From NCBI GenBank assembly GCA_964595575.1, contig CAZQRA010000007.1, positions 1 through 64,000 on the forward strand: a DNA stretch of 64,000 nucleotides. The letters are read 5' to 3'. Shown here one piece after another: positions 23,733 through 31,911 of the stretch (positions are counted from its first letter, which is position 1; each line of letters begins with the position of its first letter). A program made the translations under genes and the position numbers. Under the pieces are notes generated by a model. It made no database searches, was not told the DNA's origin, and saw nothing but the letters and a program-made list of their open reading frames with translations. This stretch comes from PALSA-612 sp964595575 (GTDB taxonomy: Bacteria > Actinomycetota > Thermoleophilia > Gaiellales > Gaiellaceae).

Positions 23733-25033
23733 TGCTCGTCCTCAAGCAAGGACCCCCGGCCGACCTCGTCATCCGGGGGGCGCGGGTGGTCGATCCGCTC
23801 TCCCGTCTCGACCGCAGGATGGACGTCCGCGTCGACCGGGGCGTGATCTCCCAGCTCGGGGAGGCCGTGCCCGCGAACGGGCACCTGGTGGTCGACGCTG
23901 AGGGGCTCGTGCTCGCCCCCGCCTTCGTCGATCCCCACGTGCACCTGCGCACCCCCGGTCGCGAGGACGAGGAGACGATCGCCTCGGGAGCGGAGGCTGC
24001 GGCTGCCGGGGGCTACTGCGCCATCCTGGCCATGCCCAATACCGATCCGGTGGTCGACTCGGCTGCGGTGCTCGAGGCCCTCATTCAGCGAGCTCGGTCG
24101 GAGGCCGGGGTGGCGGTCGGGTTCTTGGCCGCCATCAGCAAGGGCCAGGCGGGTAGCGAGCTCACGGAGATGGCGGAGCTGGCGGAGACAGGCGCCGTGG
24201 GCTTCAGCGACGACGGCCGCCCGGTCGTGTCCTCGGGGCTCATGCGCCGCGCCCTCCAGTACGGGGCGGTGACGGGTCGTCCCCTGGCCGTCCACTGCGA
24301 GGACCCCACCCTGTCGCGGGGGGGACAGATCCACGAGGGGACGGTGGCGGCGGAGCTCGGCCTCGCAGGCTATCCGTCCGTGGCCGAGAGCGTGATGGTG
24401 GCTCGCGACTTGGCCTTGGCCGCCTACGAGGGGCGACCCTTGCACCTCCTCCACCTGTCGGCCAGGGAGTCGGTGGAGCTCCTCCGCCGCGCCCAGGCAG
24501 AAGGGGTAGCCGCCACCGGCGAGGTCACGCCCCACCACCTCTGCCTCACGGACGAGGCGGTTCGCGGGCTCGATCCCAACCTGAAGATGAACCCGCCTCT
24601 GCGCAGCGAGGAGGACAGGAAGGCCCTGGTCGAGGCCGTCCGGGACGGCACCGTCGCCGCCATCGCCACCGACCATGCTCCCCATGCCCGCCACGAGAAG
24701 GACGTGCCCTTCGAGGAGGCTCCCTTCGGAGTGACGGGTCTGGAGACGGCATTCGCCGCCCTCTACACCTACCTGGTCGAGCCGGGAGTCCTGTCGCTGG
24801 CCACGCTGGTCGAGCGGATGTCGGCCGGCCCGGCCCAGATCTACGGCCTGGCGCCGCCGCGCATCGCCAAGGGCGAGCCGGCCAACCTCGTCCTCATCGA
24901 CCCGCGATGGCGATGGCGGGTGGAGGAGGGGTCGTTCCGCTCCCGCTCGGCGAACTCGTGGCTCCTCGGTCGCACCCTCAGAGGACGGGTGCGGCTGACC
25001 GTGGTCCAAGGGCAGATCGCGTACCGGGCATGA
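23732..25033 (+). CDS. pyrC: Dihydroorotase, type I
   Basis: Zinc amidohydrolase that cyclises carbamoyl aspartate. 433 residues. The metal motif DPHVHLRTPG holds H69 and H71, and HCED, HLSA, and ATDHAPH carry the later ligands. The length and motifs fit the class I form that often partners pyrB. ATG 23732 shares one base with the pyrB stop. GTG 23729 is a possible in-frame alternative. Confidence 0.96.
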   Translation: MLVLKQGPPADLVIRGARVVDPLSRLDRRMDVRVDRGVISQLGEAVPANGHLVVDAEGLVLAPAFVDPHVHLRTPGREDEETIASGAEAAAAGGYCAILAMPNTDPVVDSAAVLEALIQRARSEAGVAVGFLAAISKGQAGSELTEMAELAETGAVGFSDDGRPVVSSGLMRRALQYGAVTGRPLAVHCEDPTLSRGGQIHEGTVAAELGLAGYPSVAESVMVARDLALAAYEGRPLHLLHLSARESVELLRRAQAEGVAATGEVTPHHLCLTDEAVRGLDPNLKMNPPLRSEEDRKALVEAVRDGTVAAIATDHAPHARHEKDVPFEEAPFGVTGLETAFAALYTYLVEPGVLSLATLVERMSAGPAQIYGLAPPRIAKGEPANLVLIDPRWRWRVEEGSFRSRSANSWLLGRTLRGRVRLTVVQGQIAYRA

Positions 25034-26067
25034 CGGGCTACCTCGTGCTCGAGGACGGGGAGGTCTTTCCCGGCGAGCCCGTGGGCGCCCCCGGGCTCGC
25101 CTTGGGTGAGGCCGTGTTCGCGACGTCGATGACCGGCTACCAAGAGCTCGTCACCGATCCCAGCTACGCCGAGCAGGTGCTGTGCTTCGCAGCGCCCATG
25201 GTCGGCAACTACGGCGTCGCCCCCCACCGCCGCGAGTCGCCGCGAGCCCACGTGCGGGGTGTAGTCATGCGGGAGGCCTGCGGCCCGGCCTGGACCGACT
25301 GGCTGGCCGAGCAGGGAGTGCCTGCCCTGTCCGCCGTGGATACCCGCTCCCTCGTCCTCCACCTACGCCAGCGAGGCGCTATGCGGGCCGGCCTCGTCTG
25401 CTCCCAGACGCCGGTGGAGGAGACGCTCTCCGTCGTTCGCGCCCAGCCGGGGATGGCAGGCCGCTCGCTCGTCGCCTCTGTCTCCACCCGGGAGCCGTAC
25501 GTGTACAGGAGGGAGGGGACGGTGTCCATCGCCGTCGTCGACTACGGGTGCAAGCGCTCGATCCTCAGGCGACTGGCGGCGGCCGGGGCCGCCGTCACCG
25601 TCTACCCCCACGACGTCTCCAGCGAGGAGCTCGTCCGCCACGACGGGGTCGTCCTCTCCAACGGCCCCGGCGATCCCGAGCCGCTGGCCGCGGAGACGCA
25701 GGTGGTGCAGGAGCTCCTGGGAAGGGTTCCGGTCCTCGGCATCTGCCTGGGCCACCAGCTCCTCGCCTTGGCCACCGGGCACCGCACCTACAAGCTCCCC
25801 TTCGGGCACCGGGGAGCGAACCACCCCGTGCTCGAGCGCAGGACGGGGCGGGTGCTCGTGACCAGCCAGAACCACGGCTTCGCGGTGGCGCCCAGCGACG
25901 AGGAGCAGGTGAGCCACGTCTCCCTCTACGACGGCACCGTGGAGGGACTCTCCTTCCCTCGTCTCCGCGCTTGCTCGCTCCAGTTCCACCCCGAGGCAGG
26001 GCCGGGGCCGCACGACGCTTGGCCTGCGATCGAGGCCTGGGTGGAGGAGGTGCGGGCTGCCGCGTAG
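25030..26067 (+). CDS. carA: Carbamoyl-phosphate synthase, small (glutaminase) subunit
   Basis: Supplies ammonia from glutamine to CarB. 345 residues. The N-terminal CPSase domain begins YLVLEDGEVFPGE and the class I amidotransferase domain starts about residue 166. The nucleophile is C239 in GICLGHQ, and the His/Glu pair lies in QFHPEA near 327. It overlaps pyrC by 4 nt. The 3' end overlaps carB if carB starts at CTG 26057. Confidence 0.96.
   Translation: MTGYLVLEDGEVFPGEPVGAPGLALGEAVFATSMTGYQELVTDPSYAEQVLCFAAPMVGNYGVAPHRRESPRAHVRGVVMREACGPAWTDWLAEQGVPALSAVDTRSLVLHLRQRGAMRAGLVCSQTPVEETLSVVRAQPGMAGRSLVASVSTREPYVYRREGTVSIAVVDYGCKRSILRRLAAAGAAVTVYPHDVSSEELVRHDGVVLSNGPGDPEPLAAETQVVQELLGRVPVLGICLGHQLLALATGHRTYKLPFGHRGANHPVLERRTGRVLVTSQNHGFAVAPSDEEQVSHVSLYDGTVEGLSFPRLRACSLQFHPEAGPGPHDAWPAIEAWVEEVRAAA
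26042..26050 (+). promoter_or_regulatory. Ribosome binding site deciding the carB start
   Basis: TGGAGGAGG inside the carA 3' end, 6 nt before CTG 26057. It is one of the strongest anti-16S matches in the operon and supports initiation at a codon where no ATG, GTG or TTG exists in frame. Confidence 0.6.
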
Positions 26068-29000
26068 GCGCGACATCCGCTCGATCTGCCTGGTCGGCTC
26101 GGGCCCCATCGTCATCGGCCAAGCCTGCGAGTTCGACTACGCCGGCTGCCAGGCCCTCAAGGTCCTGCGGGAGGAGGGGTTCCGCACCATCGTCGTCAAC
26201 TCCAACCCCGCCACCATCATGACCGACCCCGGCTTCGCCGACCGCACCTACCTCGAGCCGCTGGACGTGGAGGGGGTGGCCGAGGTCCTGCGCCGCGAGC
26301 GCCCCGACGCCCTCCTTCCCACCATGGGCGGGCAGACGGCGCTCAACCTGGCTCGGGCGCTGGCCGAGGGGGGGATCCTCGATGCCCTCGGCATCGAGCT
26401 CTTGGGAGCGGGCTTGGAGGCGATCCGGCGGGCCGAAGATCGCCGGCTCTTCCGCGAGGTGGTGGGCGCGGTCGGCCTCAGCGTGCCCGCCTCCTCGGTC
26501 GTCACCTCCCTCGACCAGGCCCGCGGCCTGGCGCTCCCCGCCGTGGTGCGGCCTGCCTTCACCCTGGGCGGGCACGGCGGCGGCTTTGCCTCGACCGAGG
26601 AGGAGCTCCTGCGCCAGGTCGACCGCGGCCTCCGGGAGAGCCCCATCGGCCAGGTGCTGGTGGAGGAGTCCGTTCGAGGCTGGGACGAGTTCGAGCTGGA
26701 GGTGGTGCGGGACAGCGCCGACAACGTGGTCGTCGTCTGCTCGATTGAGAACATCGACCCCATGGGCATCCACACCGGCGACTCGGTGACGGTGGCGCCC
26801 CAGATGACCCTGTCCGACGAGGCCTACCAGGAGCTGCGGGACGCCGCCTGCGCGGTGATCCGGGCCGTAGGGGTCGAGTGCGGCGGCTCCAACATCCAGT
26901 TCGCCCGCCACCGAGAGACGGGGGAGGTGCGGGTCATCGAGATGAACCCGCGCGTCTCCCGCTCGTCGGCGCTCGCCTCCAAGGCTACGGGGTATCCCAT
27001 CGCCAAGGTGGCAGCCAAGCTGGCGGTGGGCTACACGCTGGACGAGATCCCTAACGACCTCACCACCACGACGCCGGCCAGCTTCGAGCCCACGCTCGAC
27101 TACGTGGTGGTCAAGTTCCCCCGCTTCGCCTTCGAGAAGTTCCCGGGAGCCGACGCGCGCCTGGGGACGCAGATGAAGTCGGTGGGGGAGGCGATGGGGA
27201 TCGGTCGCACCTTCACCGAGGCCTTTCTCAAGGCCATGCGCTCGCGGGAGATCGAGGGGGAGAGCCGCCTTCCCTGGGGGAGCCTGGACGACCTTCCCGA
27301 GGGCATCCACCCTTGGTTTCGAGCCGAGATCGAGCGGGTCCGCGCCCTCCTGGCAGGGTCGCGCGACCTCCTCCGTCTCAAGCGGGCCGGCTGGTCGGAC
27401 GCGGACATCGCCGCCGCCTGGGGCCTGACCGAGGAGGAGGTGCGCGCGCGGCGGGGGCGCCTCGGTCTTCGGCCCAGCTATCGACGGGTGGACTCCTGCG
27501 CGGGGGAGGTGGAGGCGCGCTCGCGCTACTTCTACTCCACCTGGGGCGAGCGGGACGAGGCATCCCCGAGGCCCGGCCGCAGCGTCGTCATCCTCGGCTC
27601 CGGGCCCAATCGCATCGGGCAGGGGATCGAGTTCGACTACTGCTGCGTGCACGCCGCCCGCGCCTTCCGAGCGCTCGGCTACGAGACGGTCATGGTCAAC
27701 TGCAACCCGGAGACGGTGTCCACGGACTACGACGTCTCTGACCGCCTGTACTTCGAGCCCTTGCGCGAGGAGGAGGTGCTCGCCGTCCTCGAGCGCGAGC
27801 GGCCGCAAGGGGTGGTGATCCAGCTCGGCGGGCAGACGCCGCTCAAGCTCGCTCGAGCGATCGAGCGGGAGGGCTTTCGCATCCTGGGAACGCCTTTCCA
27901 CGCCATCGACCTGGCCGAGGATCGTGCCCGCTTCGCGCGCCTCCTGGGCGAGCTTCGCATTCGCTGCCCGGCGTGGGGGATGGCCGAGACGGCCGTCCAG
28001 GCCCTGGCCGTAGCCGATCGGGTGGGCTACCCGGTGCTCGTTCGGCCCTCCTACGTCCTCGGCGGCAGGGCCATGCGTGTGTGCTACCGGCCCGAGCAGG
28101 TCATAGCGGCCTTCTCCCGTCCGGCCGCGGGCCCCGTGCTCGTGGATCGCTTCCTGGAGGGAGCCCTGGAGATCGACGTGGACGCGCTCTCCGATGGCAA
28201 GGACACCTTCGTCGCCGCTGTCATGGAGCACGTGGAGGAAGCAGGGGTTCACTCCGGCGACTCCTCCTGCGCGCTCCCCGCCCCCTCGCTGACCCCGGCG
28301 CTGGAAGGGGAGATCCGGTCGATCGTGCGCCGCCTTGCCCCTGCCCTGGGGGTGGTGGGACTCCTCAACGTCCAAGTGGCGGTGGCAGAGGGAGAGGTGT
28401 ACGTCCTCGAGGCGAACCCCCGAGCCTCCCGGACCGTGCCCTTCGCCAGCAAGGCGCTGGGCTTGAGCTTGGTCGAGATCGCCTGCCACCTCATGGTGGG
28501 GGAGCCGCTCGCTCGCTACCTCCCGGCCCTGCGCAGGCGAGCCCAGGGTCGAGGGCAGGTCTCGGTCAAGGCAGCCGTCTTTCCCTTCGCCCGCTTCCCC
28601 GGGGCCGACCCTGTGCTCGGGCCGGAGATGCGCTCCACGGGGGAGGTCATGGCGACCGCCGGCGACTTCCCCACGGTCTTCGCCAAGGCGGAGCGAGCCG
28701 CGGGCCGTCCCCTCCCCGCCGCCGGCACCGCTTTCCTGTCGGTCCGGGATGCCGACAAGCCTGCCCTCGTCCCCCTGGCTTCGGCCCTCGGTCGCCTGGG
28801 CTTTCGGCTCCTGGCCACCGAGGGCACTGCCCGGGCGCTGCGGTCCGCCGGCCTGGTCGTGGAGGAGGTGGCCAAGGTGTCCTCCTCCTCAGGAGGGCGG
28901 CCGACCGTGGTCGACCTCATCCGCCGCGGCCGCGTCGACCTGGTCATCAACACGCCCCAAGGCTCGGGAGCCCGGGGCGACGGCTATCGGATCCGGGAGG

Positions 29001-29125
29001 CCGCTCTCGCCGCCCGCGTTCCCTGCATCACCACCCTGGCCGGGGCCGCGGCGGCGGTGGAGGCCATCGCCCATGCCCGGGAGGAGACCGCCTACTGCCT
29101 GCAGGAGCTCCATGCCGCAGCGTGA
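26057..29125 (+). CDS. carB: Carbamoyl-phosphate synthase, large subunit, apparent CTG start
   Basis: Makes carbamoyl phosphate from bicarbonate, ammonia and 2 ATP. The 1022-residue protein has two homologous ATP-grasp halves joined by an oligomerisation domain, and a C-terminal allosteric domain from about 890 (SVRDADKPALVPLA onward). The first ATG in frame (26219) would remove the conserved block SICLVGSGPIVIGQACEFDYAG. Starting at CTG 26057 gives PRRRDIRSI, which aligns residue for residue with the start of E. coli CarB (PKRTDIKSI). The start is 7 nt behind a TGGAGGAGG site and overlaps carA by 11 nt. Confidence 0.93.
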   Translation: MPRRRDIRSICLVGSGPIVIGQACEFDYAGCQALKVLREEGFRTIVVNSNPATIMTDPGFADRTYLEPLDVEGVAEVLRRERPDALLPTMGGQTALNLARALAEGGILDALGIELLGAGLEAIRRAEDRRLFREVVGAVGLSVPASSVVTSLDQARGLALPAVVRPAFTLGGHGGGFASTEEELLRQVDRGLRESPIGQVLVEESVRGWDEFELEVVRDSADNVVVVCSIENIDPMGIHTGDSVTVAPQMTLSDEAYQELRDAACAVIRAVGVECGGSNIQFARHRETGEVRVIEMNPRVSRSSALASKATGYPIAKVAAKLAVGYTLDEIPNDLTTTTPASFEPTLDYVVVKFPRFAFEKFPGADARLGTQMKSVGEAMGIGRTFTEAFLKAMRSREIEGESRLPWGSLDDLPEGIHPWFRAEIERVRALLAGSRDLLRLKRAGWSDADIAAAWGLTEEEVRARRGRLGLRPSYRRVDSCAGEVEARSRYFYSTWGERDEASPRPGRSVVILGSGPNRIGQGIEFDYCCVHAARAFRALGYETVMVNCNPETVSTDYDVSDRLYFEPLREEEVLAVLERERPQGVVIQLGGQTPLKLARAIEREGFRILGTPFHAIDLAEDRARFARLLGELRIRCPAWGMAETAVQALAVADRVGYPVLVRPSYVLGGRAMRVCYRPEQVIAAFSRPAAGPVLVDRFLEGALEIDVDALSDGKDTFVAAVMEHVEEAGVHSGDSSCALPAPSLTPALEGEIRSIVRRLAPALGVVGLLNVQVAVAEGEVYVLEANPRASRTVPFASKALGLSLVEIACHLMVGEPLARYLPALRRRAQGRGQVSVKAAVFPFARFPGADPVLGPEMRSTGEVMATAGDFPTVFAKAERAAGRPLPAAGTAFLSVRDADKPALVPLASALGRLGFRLLATEGTARALRSAGLVVEEVAKVSSSSGGRPTVVDLIRRGRVDLVINTPQGSGARGDGYRIREAALAARVPCITTLAGAAAAVEAIAHAREETAYCLQELHAAA

Positions 29126-29780
29126 CAGACTGACCGTGGTTTCCTCCGAGGCCGTCGGCCCCTACACCCTCCTGCGCCTGCGTCGGGGTGACCTCGACCC
29201 GGGAGAGCCGGGGCAGTTCTTCATGCTGGAGGCGCCCGGCCTTCTCCTCCCCCGGCCCATGAGCCTGTGCCTGGCTCCGCCCGGCGAGCTCGCCTTCCTA
29301 GTCGAGCCCGTGGGCAGAGGAACGAGGGCCCTGTGTGCCCTCTCCCGGGGAGATGCCATCGCCGTGTTCGGGCCCCTGGGCAAGGGCTTCGACCCGGCGG
29401 TGCCCCGACCGCTCCTCGTGGGAGGGGGGGTCGGCATCGCCCCGCTCGCCTACCTCTCCCGGGCCATGGGCCGACCGCCGGCCTTGCTCGGCTTTCGGTC
29501 CTCCTTCCACGCCCAGGCGGCGACGCTCCTCCCCCACGCGGAGGTGGTGATCGAGCCCTCCCTCGTCACCGAGGCCATCCCTGCAGGCGATTGGGACATC
29601 CTCGCCTGCGGCCCCGAGCCGATGCTGAGGGAGCTGCAGAGGCTCGCTCCCCGAGCCCAGCTTGCCTGGGAGGCTCCCATGGCCTGCGGCCACGGGGCCT
29701 GCTACGGGTGCGTGGTCGAGCTGGGAGGGGAGCTACGGCGCCTGTGCGTGGAGGGCCCCGTCCTGCGGGAGGCGGCGTGA
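29112..29780 (+). CDS. pyrK: Dihydroorotate dehydrogenase electron transfer subunit
   Basis: FAD and [2Fe-2S] protein that passes electrons from dihydroorotate oxidation (PyrD) to NAD. 222 residues. The FAD-binding RPMSL is at 48-52, the nucleotide-binding GGGVGIAPL at 104-112, and the iron-sulfur ligands are C192, C197, C200 and C212 in the C-terminal ACGHGACYGC region. It overlaps carB by 14 nt and pyrD by 4 nt. Confidence 0.93.
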   Translation: MPQRDRLTVVSSEAVGPYTLLRLRRGDLDPGEPGQFFMLEAPGLLLPRPMSLCLAPPGELAFLVEPVGRGTRALCALSRGDAIAVFGPLGKGFDPAVPRPLLVGGGVGIAPLAYLSRAMGRPPALLGFRSSFHAQAATLLPHAEVVIEPSLVTEAIPAGDWDILACGPEPMLRELQRLAPRAQLAWEAPMACGHGACYGCVVELGGELRRLCVEGPVLREAA

Positions 29781-30649
29781 TCCTCAACGCCTCCGGCTGC
29801 CTGGACGCCTTGGCCGCTCCCCAGATCGCCCGGCAGCTCGACGCCTACGTGACGAAGACCATCACCCCGGCGCCGCGGGCGGGCAACCCGGGGCCCCGCA
29901 TCGCCGAGGCAGAGGCGGGCCTGCTCAACTCGATCGGGCTCCAGAACCCAGGACGCGACCGGTTCCTAGCCCAGGTGCTACCCCGGCTCCTCGACCTCGG
30001 CCTCCCGGTGTGGGTGTCGGTGGGGGGCTTCTGCGCCCGCGACTACGCCGAGACCTGCGCCGCCTTGGAGGGGACGGGCGTGGCGGCGGTGGAGCTCAAC
30101 CTCTCCTGCCCCAACGTGGCGCCGGCGGCCGAGTCGGCGGCCGAGATCGTGTCCGCCTGTCGGGCGGCGACCACGCTTCCCCTCTACGCCAAGCTGGCGC
30201 CCGGGCGAGAGGTGGCCGCCACCGCCGCGGCCGTGCAGGCGCAAGGGGCGGACGGCCTCTCCCTCGTGAACACGGCCGTGGGCCTTGGCCTCGATCGGTC
30301 TCTGCGCCCAGCGCTGGGCACCGCCGTCGGGGGCTACTCGGGCCCCGCCCTGAAGCCGATCGCCCTCGCCTGCGTCTACGCTGCCTACCGGGCCACCGGC
30401 CTTCCCATCGTGGGCATGGGGGGCGTGCGGAGCGGCCGCGACGCCCTGGAGCTCATCGCCTGCGGGGCCACGGCGGTGGCTCTGGGGACCGTCCTCCTCG
30501 TCGACCCCGATGCCGTCGGCCGGGTGCGGGCGGAGCTCGAGGAGGAGGCGAGGGCCCTGGGCTTGGAGCGGCCCGAGCAGGCGCTCGGCCTCGCCCACCA
30601 GGCCGCCACGGCCCTCCCTGAGCGAGGGGAGGTGTCCGTCCTCCGCTAG
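29777..30649 (+). CDS. pyrD: Dihydroorotate dehydrogenase, class 1B catalytic subunit
   Basis: Oxidises dihydroorotate to orotate with FMN. 290 residues. The active-site base is C111 in NLSCPN. FMN and phosphate contacts are in YAKLAPG, GYSGPALKPIAL and GMGGVRSGRDALE. Pairing with pyrK marks it as the NAD-linked class 1B enzyme rather than the quinone-linked class 2. It is the last gene of the operon, as pyrF and pyrE are not in the window. GTG start overlapping pyrK (GTGA). Confidence 0.95.
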   Translation: MILNASGCLDALAAPQIARQLDAYVTKTITPAPRAGNPGPRIAEAEAGLLNSIGLQNPGRDRFLAQVLPRLLDLGLPVWVSVGGFCARDYAETCAALEGTGVAAVELNLSCPNVAPAAESAAEIVSACRAATTLPLYAKLAPGREVAATAAAVQAQGADGLSLVNTAVGLGLDRSLRPALGTAVGGYSGPALKPIALACVYAAYRATGLPIVGMGGVRSGRDALELIACGATAVALGTVLLVDPDAVGRVRAELEEEARALGLERPEQALGLAHQAATALPERGEVSVLR

Positions 30650-30696
30650 CTTGCGCATTCGCCCCGCGGGACCTCAACAAAGCGGGCGAGCGGTGT

Positions 30697-30702
30697 TAGT
30701 AT
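30697..30702 (+). promoter_or_regulatory. -10-like hexamer TAGTAT before mihF
   Basis: Ends 12 nt before the mihF ATG, giving a leader of only a few bases. Confidence 0.45.
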
Positions 30703-30714
30703 CCCCCCTCGTCG

Positions 30715-31044
30715 ATGGTCGCGTCCAAGGCGCAGGCGCAAGCTCCCAGCCGCTCGCTCGGCCAGCGGATGGAGGCCTTGAGGCGGGCGAACGACATCCG
30801 CGTCAAGCGGGCGCAACTCAAGAAGGACCTCAAGCTCGGCCGGGTCAAGCTCGAGGACATCCTCCGCGACCCGCCCGACTACGTCTCCACCGCCAAGGTA
30901 CTCGACATGCTGATGGCCGTGCCCAAGTTCGGCCAAGTGAAGGCCAAGCGCTACCTCGCCCTGTGCCGGATCAGCGAGTCGAAGACGGTGGGCGGCCTGT
31001 CGGACCGGCAGCGCGCGGAGCTGATTGCGCTCTTCTCCCGATAG
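30715..31044 (+). CDS. mihF: Integration host factor, actinobacterial type
   Basis: Nucleoid-associated DNA-bending protein unrelated in sequence to HU/IHF of proteobacteria. 109 residues. The family core RVKRAQLKKDLKLGRVKLEDIL and the helix-two-turn-helix part AVPKFGQVKAKRYLALCRISESKTVGGLSDRQR are clear. The mihF-gmk-rpoZ order is the usual actinobacterial one and is a main clue to the phylum. It has its own -10-like box, so it is probably transcribed separately from the pyr operon. Confidence 0.95.
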   Translation: MVASKAQAQAPSRSLGQRMEALRRANDIRVKRAQLKKDLKLGRVKLEDILRDPPDYVSTAKVLDMLMAVPKFGQVKAKRYLALCRISESKTVGGLSDRQRAELIALFSR

Positions 31045-31651
31045 CCCGCCCGCGACCAGGGGGCGCCCGCGCAGGCGGCCGGTCCTGGTCGTCACCGGCC
31101 CCTCCGGAGCGGGGAAGGGAACGTTGATCCGCGAGCTCCTCAAGCGCATGCCTGAGCTGGAGCTGGCCGTCTCGGCCACCACCCGCCTCCGCCGTCCCGG
31201 CGAGGTGGAGGGCCGCGAGTACTACTTCCTGTCCGACGGGGAGTTCGCCCGCCGGGTGGCCCGGGGCGACTTCCTCGAGCACGTGACCTACGTCTCCGGC
31301 CAACGGTACGGGACGCTCCGCTCCGAGGTGGAGCGGATCGCCGACCGGGGGCGAGTGTGCGTGCTCGAGCTGGAGACCGAGGGGGCCCTGAAGGTGGCGG
31401 AGGAGCTCCCCGAGGCGGTCACCGTCTTCGTCACTGCCCCCCTTTCCGAGCTAGAGCGACGGCTGCGCGAGCGGGCGACGGAGAGCGCGGGCGAGATAGG
31501 AGAGCGGCTCGACCTCGCGGAAAGCCAGCTTCGACAGGCCGATCTCTTCGACTACGTGGTGGAGAACGACGACCTGGAGCGGGCAGTGGAGGAGCTGGAG
31601 AGGATCGTCCGGCGAGAGCTGGCCGGTGCCGGTACCATGTCGGCGCCGTGA
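31025..31651 (+). CDS. gmk: Guanylate kinase
   Basis: Phosphorylates GMP to GDP. The P-loop GPSGAGKGT is at 25-33, the GMP-binding SATTRLRRPGEVEGREYYFLS follows, and the lid region contains RLRERATES. The TTG at 31025 is the only reasonable start: it overlaps mihF by 20 nt and has GGAG four bases upstream. The first 18 residues are a basic, proline-rich extension. It overlaps rpoZ by 4 nt. Confidence 0.93.
   Translation: MRSSPDSPPATRGRPRRRPVLVVTGPSGAGKGTLIRELLKRMPELELAVSATTRLRRPGEVEGREYYFLSDGEFARRVARGDFLEHVTYVSGQRYGTLRSEVERIADRGRVCVLELETEGALKVAEELPEAVTVFVTAPLSELERRLRERATESAGEIGERLDLAESQLRQADLFDYVVENDDLERAVEELERIVRRELAGAGTMSAP
31633..31638 (+). promoter_or_regulatory. -10-like hexamer TACCAT inside gmk, before rpoZ
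   Basis: Ends 9 nt before the rpoZ GTG. It may allow extra transcription of rpoZ apart from mihF-gmk. Confidence 0.35.
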
Positions 31652-31878
31652 TCCATCCCCGCATCGACAAGCTGCTCGAGCGCGTGGACTCGCGCTACGC
31701 CCTCGTCATCCTGGCCGCCAAACGGGCTCGCCAGATCAACAACTACCACCACCAGCTGGGCGAGGGCACCTTCGAGGAGCTGCCTCCTCTGGTCGAGTCG
31801 CGGTCGAAGAACTACCTCACCATGGCCCTCGAGGAGATCGCCTCGGGCAAGATCGGCTACCGGTACACCACCGGGTAG
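31648..31878 (+). CDS. rpoZ: RNA polymerase omega subunit
   Basis: Small subunit that helps fold the beta-prime subunit. 76 residues. The signature SRYALVILAAKRARQINNY is at about 15-33, followed by KNYLTMALEEIASGKIGY. The start is GTG overlapping the gmk stop. The position between gmk and coaBC is standard. Confidence 0.95.
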   Translation: MIHPRIDKLLERVDSRYALVILAAKRARQINNYHHQLGEGTFEELPPLVESRSKNYLTMALEEIASGKIGYRYTTG

Positions 31879-31899
31879 CCCTCCTGCCGGCCGCGAGGG

Positions 31900-31905
31900 C
31901 ACAAT
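31900..31905 (+). promoter_or_regulatory. Leaderless-type -10 box CACAAT
   Basis: Exactly 6 nt before the coaBC GTG. The first base deviates from TANNNT, but the last five match ACAAT. Confidence 0.4.
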
Positions 31906-31911
31906 GCGCTC

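Noticed and set aside
25595..28489. 964-codon minus-strand ORF opposite carA-carB
   Set aside because: Antisense shadow. The plus strand encodes recognisable CarA and CarB throughout.
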